Source: Bordetella ansorpii
Lineage (GTDB): Bacteria > Pseudomonadota > Gammaproteobacteria > Burkholderiales > Burkholderiaceae_B
Reading direction: 5' to 3'
NCBI RefSeq assembly: GCF_900078315.1
Contig: NZ_FKBS01000029.1
Location: forward strand, 873,897 to 937,896
DNA length: 64,000 nt
This document shows positions 9,332 to 18,443 of this stretch, piece by piece. The translations under genes and the position numbers were made by a program. Positions within the stretch are counted from its first letter, which is position 1. Every line of letters begins with the position of its first letter. The notes under the pieces are model-generated. The model was given only the letters and a program-made list of their open reading frames with translations. It did not search any database and was not told the origin of the DNA.

Positions 9332-9654
9332 GCCAGCTTCTCCAGTTGCGCTCGCGTCCAGTAGCCATCACCCACGGCTGTGGGCACCTGACGCACTCTG
9401 TACTGACCCGTGTTCGCGCCAGCGAGGATCGCCAACTTCGTGCCCATCAAGACGAGACCCCTTACGTCAGCGGTCGTGAACTCGATCTCGTACCGAGCGC
9501 CGTGAATCTGCAGGCCGCCGATCTCGTCGATCTCATCGGGGCACTGGAAGTCCGCCATGAAATGCGCCGGCGGACTCGAATCGACGATATCGATCCGCTG
9601 GCGCATCCCGGCCTGGTCCGCAGCCTCGTCGAAGATGCCGTTGTCCCAGTCCAT
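9328..9654 (-). CDS. Head-tail joining / connector protein (FII-like)
   Basis: 108 residues, beginning MDWDNGIFDEAADQ. It directly follows the capsid gene (8-base gap) and precedes the tail terminator-like gene, the position of lambda gpFII, which joins the filled head to the tail. Its C-terminal half is beta-rich (REYR and QYRVRQV-like strands). Family call is by size and position. Confidence 0.55.
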   Translation of the reverse strand: MDWDNGIFDEAADQAGMRQRIDIVDSSPPAHFMADFQCPDEIDEIGGLQIHGARYEIEFTTADVRGLVLMGTKLAILAGANTGQYRVRQVPTAVGDGYWTRAQLEKLA

Positions 9655-9662
9655 GCCGAGCC

Positions 9663-10682
9663 TTACTCGCCTGCCCCGGCACCGGCGCCGATCTTCAGGC
9701 GGATGACCGCCTTCGGGCGCGTCACCAGGTGCAGAGGGTTCGATTGGGACTCGATCTCGACGCCCTTGTTGAACCGGAGCACCTCGAGTTTGGAGTAGTA
9801 CGGCAGCCCCTCGGTGTTGACCGTCTCCAGGTAGTCCGCCGGCGCGAAGCGAGTGATGGTCAGCTCGGGCACGCCTTCCGGCACCGCGATGGCCTCGTCG
9901 TTGGGGATGTAGGGCGCGGTGCCGCGCTTGCCGCGATAGCGCTCGTAGGTGATGCCGCCGATCTCGAACGTCTCGGCGGTCTTGCCCAGCAGCTCAGCGG
10001 CCCGTACCGTGTTCAGGTACGTCTCGCGCACCGACTTGTGATTGGTCAGCTTGCGCCAGAACTCGCGACCGCAGAACGCGCGCACGCCAGTGCTCGTCAA
10101 CGCGCCCAGCGCATCTTCGATCTGATCATTCACTTCCTCGCTGCGCTCGCGCACCAGGGTGTTGGAGTTGTTCAGGTCGAAATACACGACGGCCTGCTCA
10201 ATGCCGAAGGTCGCATACAGGTCGAGCAGCACCGTCTCGCCGTCGGCGTCGAGCACCTTGCCGCTGATAGCGCCCACGCGCTGCCATTCGTGCGTCATGT
10301 CCAACTGCTGGCGGTGCGTGCGCTGATACGCGGCCACGCGCTGCACGGCGGACTCCAGCTCCGTCGTGGATCCGAAGGCGCGGATGCCCTGGATTTCGTC
10401 CGCCATCATGGTGGAGCGCTCGGGCAGGTGAACCGTGTTGAACGGAATCTTCTTGCGACCGGCCAGCACGACGGGCTGGGCGTCACCGCCGCGCGGCTTG
10501 GCCGCCACGAGACCGATTTTCTGACCGTCGTAGTCGATCTGGACGACCGTGGTGGTGATCGGCGCTTCGGTGAAGAGCCCGAGCCGGCCGATACGGCCGG
10601 GCACATAGGGTTGTTCGCTGATCGCGGCGGCCAGGTTCTCGACGGAAAACGCCTCGTCCTGGAAGATGGTGATTTCGGCCAT
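9663..10682 (-). CDS. Major capsid protein, lambda gpE family
   Basis: 339 residues from the ATG at 10682 with AGGAG 6-7 bases upstream; the longer frame to 10727 lacks a ribosome site. Features include MAEITIFQDEAFSVENLAAAI at the N-terminus (first 16 residues quoted as MAEITIFQDEAFSVEN), a central region with GVRAFCGREFWRKLTNH and a C-terminal FNKGVEIESQSNPL motif typical of Phage_cap_E proteins. It forms the icosahedral head shell with the decoration protein encoded just upstream. Confidence 0.9.
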   Translation of the reverse strand: MAEITIFQDEAFSVENLAAAISEQPYVPGRIGRLGLFTEAPITTTVVQIDYDGQKIGLVAAKPRGGDAQPVVLAGRKKIPFNTVHLPERSTMMADEIQGIRAFGSTTELESAVQRVAAYQRTHRQQLDMTHEWQRVGAISGKVLDADGETVLLDLYATFGIEQAVVYFDLNNSNTLVRERSEEVNDQIEDALGALTSTGVRAFCGREFWRKLTNHKSVRETYLNTVRAAELLGKTAETFEIGGITYERYRGKRGTAPYIPNDEAIAVPEGVPELTITRFAPADYLETVNTEGLPYYSKLEVLRFNKGVEIESQSNPLHLVTRPKAVIRLKIGAGAGAGE

Positions 10683-10694
10683 TGCGGCTCCTAG

Positions 10695-10721
10695 AAATGA
10701 AAAGGGCCGCACGAGGCGGCC
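10695..10721 (-). terminator. Terminator-like hairpin between decoration and capsid genes
   Basis: GGCCGC (10705-10710) pairs with GCGGCC (10716-10721) around a 5-base loop; on the minus strand it is followed by CTTTTC. It lies inside the late structural operon, so it could set the ratio of decoration to capsid mRNA or be read through by the Q-type antiterminated polymerase. Confidence 0.45.
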
Positions 10722-10762
10722 GAACAAGGCTTGTTGAGAAAAAGCGGTTTTGTGTGGCGCTA

Positions 10763-11401
10763 CTATTCGCGCACGATCACGCCGTTGGCGGCCAGGTCGA
10801 CGCGGCCGGCGGCATCCAGGCCGATCAGCAACTCGCCGGCCACCTCCGCCTGGCGCACGATGGCCGTGGCCTTGACGTCATGCACGGTGGCGTCCACGGC
10901 GGCGTACAGCACGCCGGAGGCCGTGCGGCGGCCATCGTCGGTGCCGTCGTCGTCGTAGGCCACGTACTCGCCCAGGCCGGCTTTGATGGCAACGTTCCAG
11001 GCATCGCCCACAGCGAAGTCGGTCGAGCCGTCGGCAATGGTGAACGACAGACCGCCGGCCTGGAACGCCTCGCCGACCAGACCATCGCCGACCGTATCGC
11101 CGGTGGGATCGATCACTTCGAACTCGCCACCGTTGGCGGCGGCACCGATGATGCGCACGACGTAGGTACCCGTGATGGCTTCGCTGCTCACGGTGACGGT
11201 GCCGACCGCCCCGTTGCCGGTGTTCCCGCCAACCTTCGGGGTGACGGTCGCGGCGTTCGCAGCGGTGAGAACGGAAAGCAACTGGCCGGCCTGCAAGATG
11301 CCAGCACTAGCGCTGATGACCACGACCTGGCGGGACAGCTCGCCGTTCGCCTCGGACAGGATGAAATCGGCCGCGCGGGGAAGTTGATTGGTAAAGCCCA
11401 T
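10763..11401 (-). CDS. Head decoration protein (gpD-like)
   Basis: 212 residues. The N-terminal third forms a beta-rich domain; the C-terminal part (ATAIVRQAEVAGELL, DLAANGVIVRE) matches the conserved tail of gpD-type head stabilisation proteins. The central 100 residues look like an inserted Gly-rich beta domain, making it about twice the size of lambda gpD. Location between the protease and capsid genes supports the call. Confidence 0.75.
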   Translation of the reverse strand: MGFTNQLPRAADFILSEANGELSRQVVVISASAGILQAGQLLSVLTAANAATVTPKVGGNTGNGAVGTVTVSSEAITGTYVVRIIGAAANGGEFEVIDPTGDTVGDGLVGEAFQAGGLSFTIADGSTDFAVGDAWNVAIKAGLGEYVAYDDDGTDDGRRTASGVLYAAVDATVHDVKATAIVRQAEVAGELLIGLDAAGRVDLAANGVIVRE

Positions 11402-11409
11402 GGTGGCTC

Positions 11410-12567
11410 CTAGTTTCGGGGGGTTGCGGATTGTTCCCGGCGAGCTGCGTAGATCGCCTGGGGGTTCGCCCCGGAGCGCTTCGCCACCGGAGCCGGGTCG
11501 GACTGCTGTTTGTTATTGATTTCCGTGACGGCACGCTGCGTCACGTCGTCGAACAGACGCGCGCGGGCCTGCTCTACGCCCAGGCCCGCGGTCACCATCT
11601 CCGCCGCCATGTCAGGCAACTTTGCGGCCATGCACAGACCGGCAATCTCCTGCGCGACCTTGATGCGCGCGTCAGCCTGCTCACGTCCCATCATCCCGCC
11701 GCTGCACATTACACTTTCGGCCAGGTGCGGGATCTGCGCACTGCGGCAGGTAGCGAAAACATGGGCAGCCAGATCCCCCGCCGCCATGACCGCTGCAGCC
11801 GACACTGCGGCCGGCTCCGGCGGCGGCGCCGCCACAGTCGGCGCTGCGGCGACGGGTGTTGCCGTCGTAGCGGGCGGCTGTCCCCCTTGCTGCGCCGCGG
11901 GGCTTGCAGCCGTCTGTACCGGCGTCTCGGCGGCGTCCACCAGCCGCGCGATGGGTTCGGGCAGGTTGGCGAATTTGGAGATCAGGTCCAGGGACGACGC
12001 CGACATCGCCATCGCCACAGGCTCGATGATGGTGTCGCAAAAGCCCAACGCCTGCGCGTCAAGCGCGGAGAGCCACGTGGTGGCCTCCATCATCTCGACG
12101 ATCTTCTCGGTGGGCAGGCCACTACGCCGCACATAGGCCGCGATCACGCTGTCGATGATGTTCTCCATCATCCGGATACTGGCCTTCAGCTCCGCCAGCG
12201 TCCCCCAGGTGACGGTGGTCGGCTCGTGGATCATGAGCTGCGCATTCTCGGGCATCTCGATCGTGTCGCAGGCGATCAGCGGCAGCGTGGCGGCGGAAGC
12301 ACACACGCCATCCACCCGGCCTACCGTGCGGCCAGCATAGCGGCGCAGCTCGTTGTACATCGCAAACGCATCGAAGACGCTACCGCCGCCACTGTTGATC
12401 GCCACGATGATCTTCGAGGCACCCTCGGCGGCAGCGGCCAGCTCGGCGGCAAAATCCGCCGCCGTCTTACCCCACCAGCCAATGTCGTCATAGATCCGCA
12501 GCGTGACGACACGCTCGCTTGCCTCCATCGACACGCCGATGGAGTAGAAATTGCCCTTCTTAGCCAT
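11410..12567 (-). CDS. Head maturation protease, ClpP-like (S14), with scaffold-like C-terminus
   Basis: 385 residues. The N-terminal 190 residues are a ClpP-type serine protease: INSGGGSVFDAFAMYN, the nucleophile in GVCASAATLP (Ser about 91) and the His in MIHEPTT (about 113). A Pro/Ala-rich linker (about 215-265) leads to an acidic helical C-terminal region likely to act as a scaffold. In lambda-like phages this enzyme (gpC) processes the portal and scaffold in the prohead. Lies between portal and decoration genes. Confidence 0.9.
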   Translation of the reverse strand: MAKKGNFYSIGVSMEASERVVTLRIYDDIGWWGKTAADFAAELAAAAEGASKIIVAINSGGGSVFDAFAMYNELRRYAGRTVGRVDGVCASAATLPLIACDTIEMPENAQLMIHEPTTVTWGTLAELKASIRMMENIIDSVIAAYVRRSGLPTEKIVEMMEATTWLSALDAQALGFCDTIIEPVAMAMSASSLDLISKFANLPEPIARLVDAAETPVQTAASPAAQQGGQPPATTATPVAAAPTVAAPPPEPAAVSAAAVMAAGDLAAHVFATCRSAQIPHLAESVMCSGGMMGREQADARIKVAQEIAGLCMAAKLPDMAAEMVTAGLGVEQARARLFDDVTQRAVTEINNKQQSDPAPVAKRSGANPQAIYAARREQSATPRN

Positions 12568-12584
12568 CTCGGCTCCTTTTCTGT

Positions 12585-14096
12585 TCAGACTGCCCCGTCG
12601 CCGGGGTCGGAGGGTGCATCGACCTGGCCGCCGCTACGATCAGTACGACGGGGATCGCTGTCGAAGACAAAGCCGCGTCTGTCGGCTTCATCCTGTTCAG
12701 CAGCGATTTCCTCGACCAACTGGTCGGGGTCATCACCCTGGGCGAGCACAACTGCCGCGCGTGACGTGAAGCCGGCCCGCACCTGATTGCGCTTCGCCTC
12801 GATGTCCTGCGTCGGGTTGAAGTACGGCCAGCCCTGCGGCACCCATTGCACGCGGAGGTACAGGTGTCGATTGCGATAGAAGTCCGGCATCGGGAAGCGG
12901 CCCGACAGCATCAGCGCATCCAGCCACGCAGCCCAGATCGGGCGACACCATTGGTGAATGACGCAGTGCCACTGGAACTGCTCGACCAGACGGTGGAACT
13001 CGTTGACGATGACGCGCAACGTGCGATCACTGACCCCACGCAGATCGCCCGCGGCTATCTCGTAGGGAATGCCCGTCGAAGCGAATGCCGCCATCAACTG
13101 CTGACGCATGAACTCCCCATAGTTGGCGCCGGCGTCCGGCGGTGCCGAGAACGTCACCTCCTGGCCGGGCTCCAACTCCTGCATCGTCCCCGGCTCCAAG
13201 GACACCATCGGCGTGCCATCAACGTCCACTCCATACGGAGCCTGATTCAGCGGGTCGGGCGGCAAGCCGCTTTCAACAGGCCGCGTCACGAACCCCGCGA
13301 ACAAGTTGGAGACTTCCTGCCGATACATCACGGCGTCATCGAGGTTGTCGATGCTCTTGAGCCGCAACAACACCGAGGCCAACGCGGTGACCCCGCGGAC
13401 CTGGCCGGCCCGAAGGACCGGATAGGCATGCACCACCTGGTCTGCAGGGACGGGTGTCGTTTCAGCGCCCCGCCACCCGCGCCCATACTCGCCGGGGTGG
13501 CTGCGATACAGGTGATAGCGCACCCGCTTGCCGATCTGGTTGAACTCGACACCGTCGATGACCTCGTTGCCGCCTGCCGCCTGCTGCGTCAGACCAATCG
13601 GCAGATAGTCCCCTTCCAACGCCTGCAACTGCAGCGGGACCACCAGGCCATCTTGCGGGCGCCGCAGCCTCATCCGAGTCAGCGTCTCGCCGTCGGTGAA
13701 GATGGCGCGAACTGCAAGGGACTGCAGGCCGTAGAAATCCAGACGATCATCAGCATCAGCCTGCGACACCCAGTCTGCAAACAGCGTTTTCAGGGCCTTG
13801 CGCACCGTGGGATCCGGGTGTTGCGGGTGGGGCTGGATGCCTGTCCCGACGACGTTCGAGTTCCAACGGCTCTCCGCCGTATGCGCCCACGGATCGTTTC
13901 GAGTAGCGTCACGGGCCCGCCGACGCATCAATCCCAACGACTGCGTGGCCGCCGCGTTGGGCCCGGCACCGGATGGATTCCAGTTCCGAACGCGGCTGCC
14001 ACTGGCGCTGCCCCCTTCGTAAGCCGAATTCATCTGCGCGGACAGCCGCTGAGGCAACAACAGCCCGGACCGCACCTGGGGTACATACCTGCTCAT
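12585..14096 (-). CDS. Portal protein, lambda gpB family
   Basis: 503 residues. Recognisable features of Phage_portal_2 proteins: an Arg-rich N-terminal segment (MRRRARDATRNDPW), GTGIQPHP, TDGETLTRMRLR, a conserved ASVLLRLKSIDNLDDA segment and RVQWVPQGWPYFNPTQDIEAKR near the C-terminus. It forms the dodecameric DNA entry ring of the prohead. The ATG at 14096 overlaps the gpW-like stop by 4 bases. Confidence 0.93.
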   Translation of the reverse strand: MSRYVPQVRSGLLLPQRLSAQMNSAYEGGSASGSRVRNWNPSGAGPNAAATQSLGLMRRRARDATRNDPWAHTAESRWNSNVVGTGIQPHPQHPDPTVRKALKTLFADWVSQADADDRLDFYGLQSLAVRAIFTDGETLTRMRLRRPQDGLVVPLQLQALEGDYLPIGLTQQAAGGNEVIDGVEFNQIGKRVRYHLYRSHPGEYGRGWRGAETTPVPADQVVHAYPVLRAGQVRGVTALASVLLRLKSIDNLDDAVMYRQEVSNLFAGFVTRPVESGLPPDPLNQAPYGVDVDGTPMVSLEPGTMQELEPGQEVTFSAPPDAGANYGEFMRQQLMAAFASTGIPYEIAAGDLRGVSDRTLRVIVNEFHRLVEQFQWHCVIHQWCRPIWAAWLDALMLSGRFPMPDFYRNRHLYLRVQWVPQGWPYFNPTQDIEAKRNQVRAGFTSRAAVVLAQGDDPDQLVEEIAAEQDEADRRGFVFDSDPRRTDRSGGQVDAPSDPGDGAV

Positions 14097-14308
14097 CGAA
14101 CCCCCTTGCCCGCGCTGCGCAGGCGAACGAACGGCTGCCGCCGCTTACCGGCCGCGCTGTCGAGATCGTTCTGGATCACCGTCCTCGCCTTGATCAGCTC
14201 GTCCATATCGCGGTATTTCACACGCTTGTCGCGGTACTGCACTTCGAGCTGGCTGCTGGCGATCGCCTTGTTGATCCGTTCCAGGTCCTGCTGGGTGTAA
14301 GAGGCCAT
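14093..14308 (-). CDS. Head-tail joining protein, gpW family
   Basis: 71 residues, beginning MASYTQQDLERINKAIASS, the usual start of gpW proteins, with VKYRDMDELIKARTVI in the middle. gpW plugs the portal after packaging. Its position between the terminase large subunit and the portal gene is the lambda A-W-B order. Confidence 0.88.
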   Translation of the reverse strand: MASYTQQDLERINKAIASSQLEVQYRDKRVKYRDMDELIKARTVIQNDLDSAAGKRRQPFVRLRSAGKGVR

Positions 14309-14309
14309 A

Positions 14310-16373
14310 TCAACGGCGCCTGCTCAGATGAGTTGATTGAGATGCCCGGCGAGCCGGGCGCTTTTGCTGCGCGACCACAGCCGCCGGGACCAGAGGCGGC
14401 GCCCTGGGCGGCGGCGGGTCGTCTTCCTGCTGGACGCCTGGAGCGGCCGCCACCGTCGAAGCCGGGCTGGCGAACAGGTCATGCTGCGCTGGCTGAACCT
14501 TCGCCTCCAGCGCGTCCCACCACGCGTCGGATTTGCGCTGCAACTCCAAGTGGTGCTCCAACCACACCATGTACGTGGCGCAGTCCCAGGTCTCGACCCG
14601 CTTGCGCTCAGCGGTCCAACGCGTCTGGTTGCCCGTCAGCGTCTTGCGAACTGCGCGAGCCTCGCCTGTGAACTGCTGGAACCACTCAAGCGACAGCTGG
14701 TTCGAGTAGTGGACGTAGCCGGGCCCCGGCGTTGCGACGGACATACGCCCGTAAAGCAGGTCCTTCGCCAGGTTCGTCCCAACGTGCCACAACACGACGC
14801 CCTTCTTGACCCGCTTACCATTCCAGTCGATATCAACAGCGGTGGCGCCGTCCTTGATCGACTTCTCACCGGACGGCCGCCCGCGCACAGCGAACACGCG
14901 TCGTCCCGCATGTTTGCGAGCAAACTCGTACACGGCATGCGAGTGATGCCCGCCCGAGTCAATGGCGGTCGCGTAAATCCGCATCGGCGGGCCGGCGTCG
15001 TGCGGATACTCGGTTTCGAACAAGAACGCACCGACGCGGTCCCATAGCTCTTGCTGCGCCGGGTTTCCGAAGAGCACTTTGTGATCTACGGTCCACAGTT
15101 CCCCACCACGGCCGTAGGCCCAGACCGAAACCTCCACACGGTTGTCCTGCGTGTCTGCCCCGGCCAACAAAAGCAGCCCACCGCGCGGCACCACCTGGAG
15201 AGGGAACGGCTCCGCACGCTGTTGCAATTCCTGCGCCTCGGTGCGCTCAATCTCACCTTCCCAGGTTTCGCCCAGGGTCGTGTTCCAGAACGCCTTGAGC
15301 GCCGAGTCATCGCCTTCCTGCGCCTTGCGGAATGCCGCAAGAAACTCGGCCACCAGCACCGACCACGCCGGACGCGGGCTGTAGGCCGTCCATACGTGAA
15401 ACGAGATATGGTCGGGCGGATCGACAATCTCGCCCGCCTCATTCCGGAATACGCCGTGATGGTCGATGGTCGACTTGTCGTCGCCATACCAAAACCCTCG
15501 TTCAGCAACGGCCAGGTACTCAGCCTGCGTGATCAGCACGCCGCAGTGCGGGCACAGATGCCGGACTGAGGAAGGGTCCCCCTCCGCCCACTTGAACCCA
15601 TGCCCCTGATCCTTGCCGCCCCAAGTGAGCGCGTGATGGTCGTCACAGTGCGGGCAGGGAATGTGATACGCGTAGCGGACCTTGGCCGCCTGGTGACGAG
15701 CGTCGATCTGGCAAAAGCCTCGGAGCTTTGGTGTAGACCCACAGACCAGTTTCGGGAACGTCGCCCCTTCAACCCGCTTTGCCGCCAACGACCGAGCGTC
15801 GCCTTCCTTATCGATGTCCGAATCGAACGCGCTGATTTCGTCCAGATACGCAGTGTCCACCGAGATCCGGCGGTAGTTCTTCGCCGCCTTGCCACCCCGC
15901 AAGTGCAACAGGCTGCCCAAGAACTTCTTCTGCAGCAGCGTGTTGTCCTTGTGCCTGGCCAGGTACGAAGGGAACACCTTGCGCATGACCGCGACGTCGC
16001 GCAACATCGGGTCCAGCTCAGTCTTGACGAACTCGTCGCGGTCATCGTCGGTAGGCTGCCATAGCGCCTGGTTCCGCCGCTTGTGCTCGGCGAAGTACCC
16101 CACCGCCGCCAGGATGATCTTGGTGTAGCCGACACGCGCCGACTTCTTCAGATCCACTTCACGGATGTCATCATTGCTGATGCAAGCCATGATCGCCCGC
16201 TGAAACGGCCACGCTTCCCAGCGCTGCTCGACGTACGACGACTCGGCGCTCAGATAGAAGTTCTTGGCAGCCCATTCGGCCAGAGTCATCGGCTCGGGTA
16301 CGGCAAACGACGATAGACCTTTCGCCAGATAGCTCCGCACCACCGACGCGTCAGTTCGGTGGTGCACGCTCAA
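14310..16373 (-). CDS. Terminase large subunit, lambda gpA family
   Basis: 687 residues. A Walker A-like segment KKSARVGYTK lies near residues 76-85 and a Walker B-like segment DTAYLDEISAF near 170. Two CPHC pairs (about 240 and 275) suggest a zinc-binding element of this family. The C-terminal half contains the nuclease domain and LLLLAGADTQDNRVEV. It cuts concatemeric DNA at cos and drives it into the prohead. It overlaps the small subunit gene by 4 bases. Confidence 0.94.
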   Translation of the reverse strand: MSVHHRTDASVVRSYLAKGLSSFAVPEPMTLAEWAAKNFYLSAESSYVEQRWEAWPFQRAIMACISNDDIREVDLKKSARVGYTKIILAAVGYFAEHKRRNQALWQPTDDDRDEFVKTELDPMLRDVAVMRKVFPSYLARHKDNTLLQKKFLGSLLHLRGGKAAKNYRRISVDTAYLDEISAFDSDIDKEGDARSLAAKRVEGATFPKLVCGSTPKLRGFCQIDARHQAAKVRYAYHIPCPHCDDHHALTWGGKDQGHGFKWAEGDPSSVRHLCPHCGVLITQAEYLAVAERGFWYGDDKSTIDHHGVFRNEAGEIVDPPDHISFHVWTAYSPRPAWSVLVAEFLAAFRKAQEGDDSALKAFWNTTLGETWEGEIERTEAQELQQRAEPFPLQVVPRGGLLLLAGADTQDNRVEVSVWAYGRGGELWTVDHKVLFGNPAQQELWDRVGAFLFETEYPHDAGPPMRIYATAIDSGGHHSHAVYEFARKHAGRRVFAVRGRPSGEKSIKDGATAVDIDWNGKRVKKGVVLWHVGTNLAKDLLYGRMSVATPGPGYVHYSNQLSLEWFQQFTGEARAVRKTLTGNQTRWTAERKRVETWDCATYMVWLEHHLELQRKSDAWWDALEAKVQPAQHDLFASPASTVAAAPGVQQEDDPPPPRAPPLVPAAVVAQQKRPARRASQSTHLSRRR

Positions 16374-16900
16374 CCCTCCATCAGCGCCTCCCCATCGGAG
16401 GCCATACCCTCTGTTTCGTCGCCCGGCACTTCCTCCTCAACCAGGTCATCCAGCGACACTGCTGCAGCGCAGTTACGCGCCCGTGCAATTTCTTTCCGTA
16501 TGCTGTGCATGGCCGCTGCCCCCAGCTCGGGCTGCAATCGCTTGCAGTTGCCAGGGATCGCGTCCAGGATCGCCGCCACTCTGGATCCCGCCTTGCTCAG
16601 CACCTGCTCGATCAAAGCCACCGGCGCCAGCTCCTTTCGCGTCACGGCGTTGGCCATCTCGAACTTATCCGCCTGCGCCGCGGCCAACCGCGCACGTTCG
16701 CTGACCAGGTCAAGGCCGCCGTCATCGCCCTGCCGCCCTGCCGCCACCTCTCGCAGATGCGTGCAGTACTCCACCAGCCAGACAGCAGCCGGCTCGTCTT
16801 GCGTCAGCACCCCGCGCGACAGCAGATCGCTGACGGCGGGCTGCGAGATGCCGACCAGCGAGCCGAATGCGGCCTGGGTAACCGGCTGTGAAAGATCCAT
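16370..16900 (-). CDS. Terminase small subunit (Nu1-like)
   Basis: 176 residues from the ATG at 16900, the first codon after the upstream TAG; the longer frame to 17113 overlaps the upstream gene and is rejected. The N-terminus MDLSQPVTQAAFGSLVGISQ begins a DNA-binding helix-turn-helix (SQPAVSDLLSRGVL), followed by helical oligomerisation segments and an acidic C-terminus. It recognises the packaging site and recruits the large subunit. Confidence 0.85.
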   Translation of the reverse strand: MDLSQPVTQAAFGSLVGISQPAVSDLLSRGVLTQDEPAAVWLVEYCTHLREVAAGRQGDDGGLDLVSERARLAAAQADKFEMANAVTRKELAPVALIEQVLSKAGSRVAAILDAIPGNCKRLQPELGAAAMHSIRKEIARARNCAAAVSLDDLVEEEVPGDETEGMASDGEALMEG

Positions 16901-16902
16901 GC

Positions 16903-17694
16903 CTATCTCGCGGTCGACATGGCTTTCGCCAGCGCCGCGTCCATGTTGGTGGAGAACTGCTCGTTCTGCACTCGGTCGGCGATGCCGTAGAAGTCCAGCC
17001 GCGGGCGATATGACGGCGCCTTGCCGAACAGCCACACAGGCCGGACATCGGCCCCATGCGTACCTCGCTTGGCCCACACGCCCGCTGGCAGATGCTGCTG
17101 CCGTCCGTACCACATGCCCCGGCCGCGCGACACAACGTACGCCACGCCGTTGATCGTCCGGTAGCCTTCAGCGGTCTTACCGCGCTTCTCGCGCGCCTTG
17201 CGCGACCGTGCCGTCGCATTGGCCCGATAGCCCTGCTCGCCGAACAGTTGCAGATACGACAGCAGTTGCACGACCTGGCCGCGCGAGACGTTGCCGTACT
17301 GGTCAAGATCCGCTGCGGCGCCCGGATAGATGAACTGCCCGGGGGCCAGCAGGCCGGCCCTACGAAAAGCGTTCTCCGACCGCTTGCTGCCGCGTGCGCC
17401 GCCTTGAACTTGCGGCCCGAGAAACTTGTCCGCCGCCGTGTTCTTCCCTGCCGAGTCGCGGAACCTCACCGTTGCTGAGAGATTCTCACGCGAAGCGCGC
17501 AACACCTGTACCGCATTCACGGCGTAGGGCGTGGGCCGGTCGAACACCTGAGGCATCGCTGCCTTGATCGCCGCACTGGCCGCGTTCGCGGTCTCGTTCA
17601 GAGCCAGCGCCGTCGCATACGGCAACTGCCGTGCGGCTGACCCGAACTCGTCGCGCACCGCAGCCACCCCCACCAATCTGCCAGCCTTGAACAT
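16903..17694 (-). CDS. Phage structural-type protein of unknown role (gpZ-like?)
   Basis: 263 residues from the ATG at 17694, preferred because GGGGAGG lies upstream; an earlier ATG at 17721 would place that ribosome site inside the gene. The protein is basic, with AARQLPYATALALNETANAA near the N-terminus and LDQYGNVSRGQVVQLLSYLQ in the middle. Similar proteins occur beside terminase genes in Burkholderiales prophages and have been likened to minor tail protein Z. It is the first gene of the late operon; that function is a tentative inference. Confidence 0.5.
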   Translation of the reverse strand: MFKAGRLVGVAAVRDEFGSAARQLPYATALALNETANAASAAIKAAMPQVFDRPTPYAVNAVQVLRASRENLSATVRFRDSAGKNTAADKFLGPQVQGGARGSKRSENAFRRAGLLAPGQFIYPGAAADLDQYGNVSRGQVVQLLSYLQLFGEQGYRANATARSRKAREKRGKTAEGYRTINGVAYVVSRGRGMWYGRQQHLPAGVWAKRGTHGADVRPVWLFGKAPSYRPRLDFYGIADRVQNEQFSTNMDAALAKAMSTAR

Positions 17695-17721
17695 CGGCGC
17701 ACCTCCCCTTCCCCATGGCAT

Positions 17722-18050
17722 AACCCCCTAGGGAATGACCTGTGACTGCGGAGTTTGCGGGGTTCGAATTACCCTTGCTGGAGGGCTTTCCCAGGGGCCC
17801 CCGGCCCTGGCTGGCCGCAAATGAGATTCGATCTCATCTGCGCGAAGGGGCGACAGGCCCCGACCAACCCGCCCGGCCCCGCGCCCGCATCGCCGACTCA
17901 GTCATCGATGACGCGAGCAGCCAGCAGGACGACGTAAAAGAACAGGGCCCGGCGTGGTCGTCGGGCCCTTCATCGTCGCGTTTCGTCGCAAGCTCCGCAG
18001 GAATGTACCGGATTCTGCCCAATCCGGTTTACCTCTCATAATTCCAAATG
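17722..18050. other. Intergenic region before the late operon (candidate cos / late promoter region)
   Basis: No gene is seen. It holds a GC-rich partial dyad at 17791-17810, an 11-bp inverted repeat with one mismatch at 17817-17841 (GCAAATGAGAT, 3-base spacer, ATCTCATCTGC), a terminator-type hairpin at 17935-17969 and a perfect 8-bp hairpin at 18007-18028 (ACCGGATT/AATCCGGT). In lambda-like phages the Q gene, late promoter, early terminator and cos lie in this interval, so these elements are candidates for those functions. Confidence 0.45.
17935..17969 (-). terminator. Rho-independent terminator (tR'-like)
   Basis: AGGGCCCG (17944-17951) pairs with CGGGCCCT (17962-17969), followed on the minus strand by GTTCTTTTAC. 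It lies downstream of the Q-like gene and upstream of the late genes, where a Q-type antiterminator would act in a lambda-like phage. Confidence 0.65.
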
Positions 18051-18443
18051 TTACAGGGGCGTGTTGCGCGCACGGTACTCGCGCAGCCATTCCGCAATGC
18101 GCAGGTCGGCTTGCGCCAGGCGCCGCCAGAGCGTAGTCTTCACCACGCCCAGCTCGCGTGCAGCGTGCTCCATGGTGCGGGCCGTTCCCGCATGCCATAC
18201 GGTCACCGCCGCCTTCAGTTCGGTTGGCAACGCACGCACAGCCCGGTCAGTCAGCCCGCACTCGATCTCATTGATGGGGATGCGCGCGCTCGGCGCAGGT
18301 CTGCAGTCGTCATCCCCAGGCGCCACCCCATCCATCAGCCTCGCGAGCGGATGCGCGGCACCCGTCCGCCCTGGCGCGTGCAGCCATTCGCCCCACGCGT
18401 CCAGCCGTCGCTGGACCACCTGATCCCGCCCCTTCTCGCTCAT
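18051..18443 (-). CDS. Antitermination protein Q-like / late gene regulator
   Basis: 130 residues. The N-terminus RRLDAWGEWL is typical of small Q/RinA-type phage regulators, and the C-terminal half has a sigma-region-4-like helix-turn-helix (MEHAARELGVVKTTLWRRLAQADLRI, quoted core ARELGVVKTTLWRRL). It lies between the replication and late genes, followed by a terminator hairpin. It probably activates or antiterminates late transcription; mechanism is inferred from family and position. Confidence 0.65.
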   Translation of the reverse strand: MSEKGRDQVVQRRLDAWGEWLHAPGRTGAAHPLARLMDGVAPGDDDCRPAPSARIPINEIECGLTDRAVRALPTELKAAVTVWHAGTARTMEHAARELGVVKTTLWRRLAQADLRIAEWLREYRARNTPL

